Shown piece after piece: positions 35,737 through 40,416 of a stretch of 40,416 nt of DNA. The DNA lies in contig JAQZBU010000085.1 of assembly GCA_029237735.1 (NCBI GenBank), positions 1 to 40,416 on the forward strand, in the 5' to 3' direction. A program made the translations under genes and the position numbers. The notes under the pieces were generated by a model. That model did not search any database, was not told where the DNA came from, and saw only the letters and a program-made list of their open reading frames with translations. The stretch's first letter is position 1. Each line of letters opens with the position of its first letter. Source of the DNA: Ramlibacter sp. GTDB taxonomy: Bacteria; Pseudomonadota; Gammaproteobacteria; Burkholderiales; Burkholderiaceae_C.

Positions 35737-37041
35737 ATGAAGATACTCATCAAGAACGGCCGGGTGATCGATCCCGCTTCTAATTTCGACGAGATCTGCG
35801 ACGTTGCAATCGCCGCGGGCCGCATTGTCTCAATCCGGAACCCTCCGTCGGGCTTTGCGCCGAGCAAGACGATCGACGCTACGGGCTGCATCGTGGCGCC
35901 GGGCCTCGTCGATCTTGCCGCACGGTTGCGCGAGCCCGGGCACGAGCACGAAGGCATGCTGGAAAGCGAGATGGCGGCTGCGGTGGCCGGGGGGATCACC
36001 AGCCTCGTGTGTCCTCCCGACACCGAGCCCGTGCTTGACGAGCCCGGGCTGATCGAGATGCTGAAATACCGCGCCGAAAGACTGCACCAGGCCCGCGTAT
36101 TTCCCCTCGGTGCGCTCACGCGCAACCTGCAGGGCGAGATCCTCACCGAGATGGTCGAGCTCACCGAGGCGGGCTGCGTGGGGTTCAGCCAGGCCGAAGT
36201 GCCGCTGGAGAGCACACAGGTGCTGCAGCGCGCGCTGCAGTACGCGTCCACCTACGGCTACACGGTCTGGCTGCGCCCGCAGGAGTTGCACCTGGGCAAG
36301 GGCGTCGCCGCCAGTGGCGCATTGGCCACTCGCCTGGGCCTGTCGGGCGTGCCGGTGGCGGCTGAGACGATCGCACTGCACACGATCTTCGAACTCATGA
36401 AATCGACCGGCGCGCGGGTGCACCTGTGCCGCCTGAGCAGCGCGGCGGGCGTCGACCTGGTGCGCCAGGCCAAGGAGCAGGGCCTGCCCGTCACCTGCGA
36501 CGTCAGCATCAATTCGCTGCACCTCATCGACGTGGACATCGGTTACTTTGACAGCCGCATGCGCCTCAATCCGCCACTGCGCCAGCAGCGTGACCGCGAC
36601 GCCCTGCGTGAAGGCCTGGCGGACGGCACGATCGACGCACTGGTGTCCGACCACACACCTGTCGACGAGGATGCCAAGACGCTGCCTTTCGCGGAAGCGG
36701 AACCTGGCGCGACGGGGCTTGAGCTGCTGCTGAGCCTCGCGCTCAAGTGGGGCCAGGAAAGCGGCACGGGCCTCGCACGCGCCCTCGCGGTACTGACGAG
36801 CGAGCCTTCCCGCGTGCTCGGCCCGGCACTCGGAACTTTGCACGCGAGCGCGGGGCAACTCGTGGAAGGCGGCGTCGCCGATATCTGCGTCTTCGACACG
36901 CAGGCCGAGTGGACCATCACGGCCAACGCGCTGCGCAGCCAGGGCAAGCACACGCCGTTCTCTGGTTATGAAGTTCCGGGCCGTGTGCGCTGCACCATTG
37001 CGGCAGGCCAGGTCGCCTTCGAAGGCTGGGACCGGGCCTGA
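35737..37041 (+). CDS. pseudo-dihydroorotase PyrC' (ATCase partner, probably catalytically inactive)
   Basis: This 434-residue amidohydrolase-fold protein is collinear with class I dihydroorotase. The metal-binding Dx(H)x(H) followed by LREPG reads GLVDLAARLREPG, so both His are Ala. The later zinc-His region reads VHLCRLSSAAGVDL where active enzymes have His. The general-base region SDHTPVDEDAK is partly kept. In Pseudomonas and relatives such inactive DHOases (PyrC', also called PyrX) are structural subunits that stabilise and activate class A ATCase, and another pyrC supplies activity. Its place directly after pyrB fits. Start ATG 35737; an upstream in-frame start at 35665 would translate the repeat. 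Confidence 0.9.
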   Translation: MKILIKNGRVIDPASNFDEICDVAIAAGRIVSIRNPPSGFAPSKTIDATGCIVAPGLVDLAARLREPGHEHEGMLESEMAAAVAGGITSLVCPPDTEPVLDEPGLIEMLKYRAERLHQARVFPLGALTRNLQGEILTEMVELTEAGCVGFSQAEVPLESTQVLQRALQYASTYGYTVWLRPQELHLGKGVAASGALATRLGLSGVPVAAETIALHTIFELMKSTGARVHLCRLSSAAGVDLVRQAKEQGLPVTCDVSINSLHLIDVDIGYFDSRMRLNPPLRQQRDRDALREGLADGTIDALVSDHTPVDEDAKTLPFAEAEPGATGLELLLSLALKWGQESGTGLARALAVLTSEPSRVLGPALGTLHASAGQLVEGGVADICVFDTQAEWTITANALRSQGKHTPFSGYEVPGRVRCTIAAGQVAFEGWDRA

Positions 37042-37063
37042 AAATCCTGACTTTCGCCAGGCC

Positions 37064-37801
37064 ATGAACTCACTGCGCGCCGCATGGCGGCTGGGGCGAG
37101 CCGTGCTGCACGCGCTGGCGGGCCTGGGCATCATCCTGTTCGTTTTTCCACGCCGCAGCGAGCTGCAGCGCAACGCGCACGTCCAGGCGTGGGCCTTGAA
37201 GATGCTGACTTTGCTGGGTATCCGGCTCGAACTTCACGGCCACCCTCCAGCCTCCGGGCCGATGTTGCTGGTGGCGAACCATATCTCCTGGCTGGATATT
37301 CTGGTCATGCATGCGGCGCGCCATTGCCGCTTCGTCGCGAAAGCGGAGGTGAGGCACTGGCCCCTGATCGGCAGGCTTGCGACCGGCGGCGGCACGCTCT
37401 ATATCGAGCGGGAGTCGCGGCGCGATGCCATGCGGGTCGTCCATCACATGGCCGAGAGCCTCAAGCGGGGCGAGATCGTCGCGGTGTTCCCGGAAGGCAC
37501 GACGAGCGACGGGCAGGACCTGCTGCCTTTCCACGCCAACCTGATCCAGGCCGCGATTTCAGCCGACGCGCCCGCGCAGCCCGTTGCCCTGAGCTTCCTG
37601 GACACGGCGACGCGCAGGACGAATCTCGCGCCCTGCTACGTCGGGGACGATACGTTGGCACAGTCGCTCTGGCGCACGCTGGGCGGCCCGCCCATCACCG
37701 CGGTGGTCCGTTACGGCACACCGCGGAAGGCCGGCGGAAAAGGCCGGCGCGAATGGGCGGCCGAGTTGCGTTCAGCTGTCGACGATTTGCGCCGGCACTG
37801 A
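37064..37801 (+). CDS. lysophospholipid/1-acyl-sn-glycerol-3-phosphate acyltransferase (PlsC-like)
   Basis: This is a 245-residue membrane-associated acyltransferase. A hydrophobic N-terminal helix (VLHALAGLGIILFVFP) leads to motif I, NHISWLDILVMHA. This is an NHxSxxD form of the HX4D active site. Motif III FPEGTTSDGQDLLPFHANLI follows, with GGTLYIERESRRDA between. It probably acylates lysophosphatidate or a related lysolipid. ATG 37064 is 22 bases after pyrC', so it may end the pyr transcript. Its last 30 bases overlap the 3' end of the convergent ABC ATPase gene. Confidence 0.9.
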   Translation: MNSLRAAWRLGRAVLHALAGLGIILFVFPRRSELQRNAHVQAWALKMLTLLGIRLELHGHPPASGPMLLVANHISWLDILVMHAARHCRFVAKAEVRHWPLIGRLATGGGTLYIERESRRDAMRVVHHMAESLKRGEIVAVFPEGTTSDGQDLLPFHANLIQAAISADAPAQPVALSFLDTATRRTNLAPCYVGDDTLAQSLWRTLGGPPITAVVRYGTPRKAGGKGRREWAAELRSAVDDLRRH

Positions 37802-38935
37802 ATCCCCCGCGGCGGCCACTGCCGTGGCCACATGCTCACAGGGCATCTGGCACAACCCTCCCTTGAGCGGGCAGGTACGGTTGAACGTGACGACGTGATC
37901 GACTTCGGCGCGGATGCCGATCCACTCGCCGATCTTGTGGTCGTGGTGGCTGGGCACATGGGCCAGCACCGTCTGGCCGCTGGCCAGCCGCAAGGTGTAG
38001 AGGAACTCCGAGCCGCGGAACGCCTTGCGCATGATCTCGGCCTTCACCGGCGCGTTGTCGTCGTGCACGATGTCGTCCGCGCGCAGCAGCACATCGCATT
38101 CACCGGCCGCGAAAGCACAGGGCAGGGGGCACTCCGCCATGTCGGTGAGCTCGCCCAGCGGCGTCTGCACCACGACCTGGTTGCCGACCTCGCGCAGCGT
38201 GGCGGGCGCGAACACGCCATGGCCGATGAAGTCCGCGACAAAGCGCGTGGCCGGCCGGTGGTACAGCGTATAGGCATCGTCCCATTGGTGCAGGCGACCC
38301 TCGTGCATCACGCCGATGACGTCGCCGATGGCGAAGGCCTCCAGCTGGTCGTGCGTGACGAAGAGCGCCGTGGCGTTGGCCGACTTCAGGATGGTGCGAA
38401 CCTCGTGAGCAAGGCGCTCTCGCAAGTCCACGTCGAGATTGGAAAACGGTTCGTCCAGCAGCAGCAGCTGCGGCTGCGGTGCGAGCGCGCGCGCCAGCGC
38501 CACGCGCTGTTGCTGGCCACCGGACAGCTCGTGCGGGAAGCGCCGTTCGATGCCCTCCAGCCCCACCAGCCGCAGCACCTGCGCGACGCGCGCGGTGCGC
38601 TGCGCCTTCGGCAGGTGATGGATGCCGAAACCCACGTTGCGGCCCACGTCGATGTGGGGAAAGAGCGCGTAATCCTGGAACACCATGCCGATACGACGCG
38701 ACTCGGCGGGAACGTGAACGCTGGCGCTGCCTACCACCTCGCGCGAGATGCGTATCTCGCCGGCTGTCGCGCGCTCCAGGCCCGCGATGGCCCGCAGCAA
38801 GGTAGTCTTGCCGCATCCAGAGGGGCCGATCAGCACGCCGATGTCCCCCGCGCGCAGCCCGAACGACACGTCGTCGACGGCGGGCTGGGGCCTTCCGGGA
38901 TACTGGACTCGCAGCTTGGAGACCTCGACGAACAT
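37772..38935 (-). CDS. fbpC: ferric iron ABC transporter ATP-binding protein (FbpC-like)
   Basis: This is a 387-residue ABC ATPase of the FbpC/PotA group. The Walker A is LIGPSGCGKTTLLRAI (about residue 33), the Q-loop MVFQDYALFPHI, the signature HELSGGQQQRVALARAL, the Walker B LLLLDEPFSNLD and the H-loop LFVTHDQLEAFA. A C-terminal TOBE-like region follows. Unusually it ends in a Cys-rich tail, TCPLKGGLCQMPCEH plus about 20 residues, and overlaps the plsC 3' end. ATG 38935 gives MFVEVSKL; an alternative ATG at 38944 overlaps a possible -10 (TACAAT on the minus strand). It is divergent from the permease gene across a candidate Fur box. Iron is inferred from the Fur-like site and the permease type. 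Confidence 0.85.
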   Translation of the reverse strand: MFVEVSKLRVQYPGRPQPAVDDVSFGLRAGDIGVLIGPSGCGKTTLLRAIAGLERATAGEIRISREVVGSASVHVPAESRRIGMVFQDYALFPHIDVGRNVGFGIHHLPKAQRTARVAQVLRLVGLEGIERRFPHELSGGQQQRVALARALAPQPQLLLLDEPFSNLDVDLRERLAHEVRTILKSANATALFVTHDQLEAFAIGDVIGVMHEGRLHQWDDAYTLYHRPATRFVADFIGHGVFAPATLREVGNQVVVQTPLGELTDMAECPLPCAFAAGECDVLLRADDIVHDDNAPVKAEIMRKAFRGSEFLYTLRLASGQTVLAHVPSHHDHKIGEWIGIRAEVDHVVTFNRTCPLKGGLCQMPCEHVATAVAAAGDSVPAQIVDS

Positions 38936-38951
38936 GACGCCCATTGTAGAT

Positions 38952-38970
38952 GCTTACAATTCTCATTTGC
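38952..38970. promoter_or_regulatory. candidate Fur box between fbpC and the permease gene
   Basis: GCTTACAATTCTCATTTGC matches the 19-bp Fur consensus at 11 positions by eye. It lies in the 62-bp divergent region of an iron-type ABC transporter, where a shared Fur site would be expected. Confidence 0.4.
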
Positions 38971-38997
38971 ATCAAAGGGCCTAAACAGCTTTACGAC

Positions 38998-40416
38998 ATG
39001 ACGGCGCGCCGGCTTCAAGACCTTTTTTTACTTTTGCTGGCGTTCCTGCTTGTGCTGCCCGTTCTCGCGGTGCTGGCTTCGTGGGTGCAATGGGACGGAC
39101 GCAGCTCGCAGATCCTGCGGGAAATGGCAGCCACCGTACTCCCGGGATACGCGTGGACCAGCCTGGGACTGTGCGTGGTCGTCGGTTTGGGCGTCGCGGT
39201 GGTGGGCGGCACCGCCGCCGCCGCCGTGACGCTGTTCGAGTTTCCGGGGCGCCGCACATTCGAGTGGGCCCTGTTGCTGCCCCTGGCCATGCCGGCTTAT
39301 GTCGTGGCGTACGCCTACACGGACTACCTGCAGTTCAGCGGCCCGCTGCAGTCCTGGCTGCGTGCCACTTTCGGGCTGCAAGGCCGCGTGTTTCCCGAAG
39401 TGCGCAGCCTGGGCGGTGCCGCGCTGGTGTTCATCTTCTCCTTGTATCCCTACGTCTACCTGCTTGCCCGCACGGCCCTGGCAGAGCGCGCCGGCCACCT
39501 GATGGAGGCGGCGCGATTGCTGGGCGCGCCGTTGCGCCGGCGCATCCGCAGAGTGGCGCTGCCACTGGCGCGACCGGCCGTCACCGCGGGCGTAGCGCTC
39601 GCGCTGATGGAAACACTCGCGGACTTCGGCGTCTCCAGCTACTTCGGTATCCAGACCTTCACCACCGGCATCTACAAGGCCTGGCTCGCGATGGACAACC
39701 GCGTCGCCGCCGCGCAGCTGGCCACGCTGCTGCTTGTCGTCGTGGCGGCAATCCTGGCCCTTGAGCGCAGGGCGCAGCAGCGGCTGCGCTTTACGGCGCC
39801 CCGCGGTGGCAGATCCGGTTCCGCCGATGCGCAACCGGTGCCGTTGCGTGGAGGCAGGCTTCTGCTGGCGTGGACGATCTGCGGCGCGCCGGTTCTGCTG
39901 GGCTTCGTGCTCCCGGTACTGTTCATGCTGCGCCCGCTCGCCGCAGACTGGTCGGTCTTGCCCTGGGACCGTTTCGTGGAGTGGTCGTTCAACAGCGTCC
40001 GGCTCGGCGTCATCGCCTCGGTGCTGGCGGTGGGAATGGCGCTGATGATGGCTTTCAGCCTGAGGCGCGCGCCAGACGCCATCACGCGCGGGGTCGTGCA
40101 GCTCGCCGCGCTCGGTTATGCGGTTCCGGGCGCCGTGATCGTCGTCGGCCTGCTGCTGCCGGTCGGGTGGCTGCAGGAAGCGGCACCGCGCTCAGGCGTC
40201 GGCGGCTGGGTCACAGCCACAGTGCTGGGCGTCGTCTGGGCCTACCTGGTTCGATTCGTGTCGGTGGCGCTGCAGTCGATGCAAAGCGGCTACTCGCGCA
40301 TCCCGGGCAGCTTCGACGACACGGCTCGCATGCTGGGTGCCGCCGGTTTCGCGCTATTGGCGCGCGTTCACTGGCCCTTGTTGCGGCGATCCAGCGCGGC
40401 CGCTGCGCTGCTCGTC
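38998..40416 (+). CDS. fbpB: ferric iron ABC transporter permease (FbpB-like), 3' end beyond window
   Basis: 473 codons are present, open to the window edge. The protein is a fused double permease with many transmembrane helices. The first BPD_transp_1 half begins after TM1 (FLLLLAFLLVLPVLAVLASW) and contains the EAA-type loop AERAGHLMEAARLLGAPLRR (about residues 161-180). The second half has the matching loop DTARMLGAAGFALLARVHWP near the edge. FETLADFGV-like METLADFGVSSYFGIQTF is typical of FbpB/SfuB iron(III) permeases. It partners with the divergent ATPase. A periplasmic FbpA binding protein is not in the window and may follow. Start ATG 38998 has no clear RBS. Confidence 0.9.
   Translation, partial: MTARRLQDLFLLLLAFLLVLPVLAVLASWVQWDGRSSQILREMAATVLPGYAWTSLGLCVVVGLGVAVVGGTAAAAVTLFEFPGRRTFEWALLLPLAMPAYVVAYAYTDYLQFSGPLQSWLRATFGLQGRVFPEVRSLGGAALVFIFSLYPYVYLLARTALAERAGHLMEAARLLGAPLRRRIRRVALPLARPAVTAGVALALMETLADFGVSSYFGIQTFTTGIYKAWLAMDNRVAAAQLATLLLVVVAAILALERRAQQRLRFTAPRGGRSGSADAQPVPLRGGRLLLAWTICGAPVLLGFVLPVLFMLRPLAADWSVLPWDRFVEWSFNSVRLGVIASVLAVGMALMMAFSLRRAPDAITRGVVQLAALGYAVPGAVIVVGLLLPVGWLQEAAPRSGVGGWVTATVLGVVWAYLVRFVSVALQSMQSGYSRIPGSFDDTARMLGAAGFALLARVHWPLLRRSSAAAALLV

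Overview
The window is high-GC chromosomal DNA from a betaproteobacterium, most likely Comamonadaceae (Ramlibacter/Variovorax/Acidovorax-like). The evidence is the overall protein character, the gene order rubredoxin-pilGHIJL-phr-yqgE-ruvX-pyrR-pyrB-pyrC'-plsC, the dusB-fis-purH block, and short GC-rich intergenic repeats centred on CCCCCCGAGGGGG. This placement is from memory of the families; no search was run. There is no phage, insertion sequence, integrase or CRISPR array. The content is mostly core genome.

Layout. 1-1459: 5' part of miaB, a small secreted protein, and a tRNA with a CAT anticodon, all on the minus strand. 1456-4879: a vWA lipoprotein divergent from an ECF sigma factor and a membrane anti-sigma-like protein, with a tandem 62-bp duplication between the latter two that forms two tiny overlapping reading frames. 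4893-8325: phenylacetate catabolism, with paaF divergent from paaG-paaI-paaK around a near-perfect operator palindrome. 8329-13013: minus-strand envelope/redox genes (DUF3108 protein, M61 peptidase, DsbC, UbiH-type monooxygenase). 13107-16534: MOSC protein, YchF, a methyltransferase and a YqaA membrane protein. 16703-21841: dusB (broken), fis, purH, hemL (broken), thiD, rubredoxin. 21909-31481: the Pil-Chp twitching-motility chemosensory operon, pilG-H-I-J-L, with pilL broken. 31483-37801: photolyase, yqgE, ruvX and pyrimidine genes with repeats in three intergenic gaps, then plsC. 37772-40416: a divergent ferric-iron ABC transporter pair with a candidate Fur box; the permease runs off the end.

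The most notable signals are these. (1) Five internal deletion junctions lie in three otherwise conserved genes (dusB, hemL twice, pilL twice), all between 17.0 and 26.9 kb. Because HemL should be essential, collapsed assembly is at least as likely as real decay. (2) A family of intergenic repeats sits exactly between stop and start codons and in two cases carries the apparent Shine-Dalgarno of the next gene; one copy is fused in frame to the 5' end of miaB. (3) A chain of GTGA/TAGTG-overlapping mini-ORFs lies between an ECF sigma factor and its putative anti-sigma factor. (4) The dihydroorotase-like protein after pyrB has lost its metal-binding His-x-His and is a pseudo-dihydroorotase. I found no clearly new multi-gene defence or mobile system. 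The sigma/anti-sigma/vWA lipoprotein module is the least characterised functional unit here.
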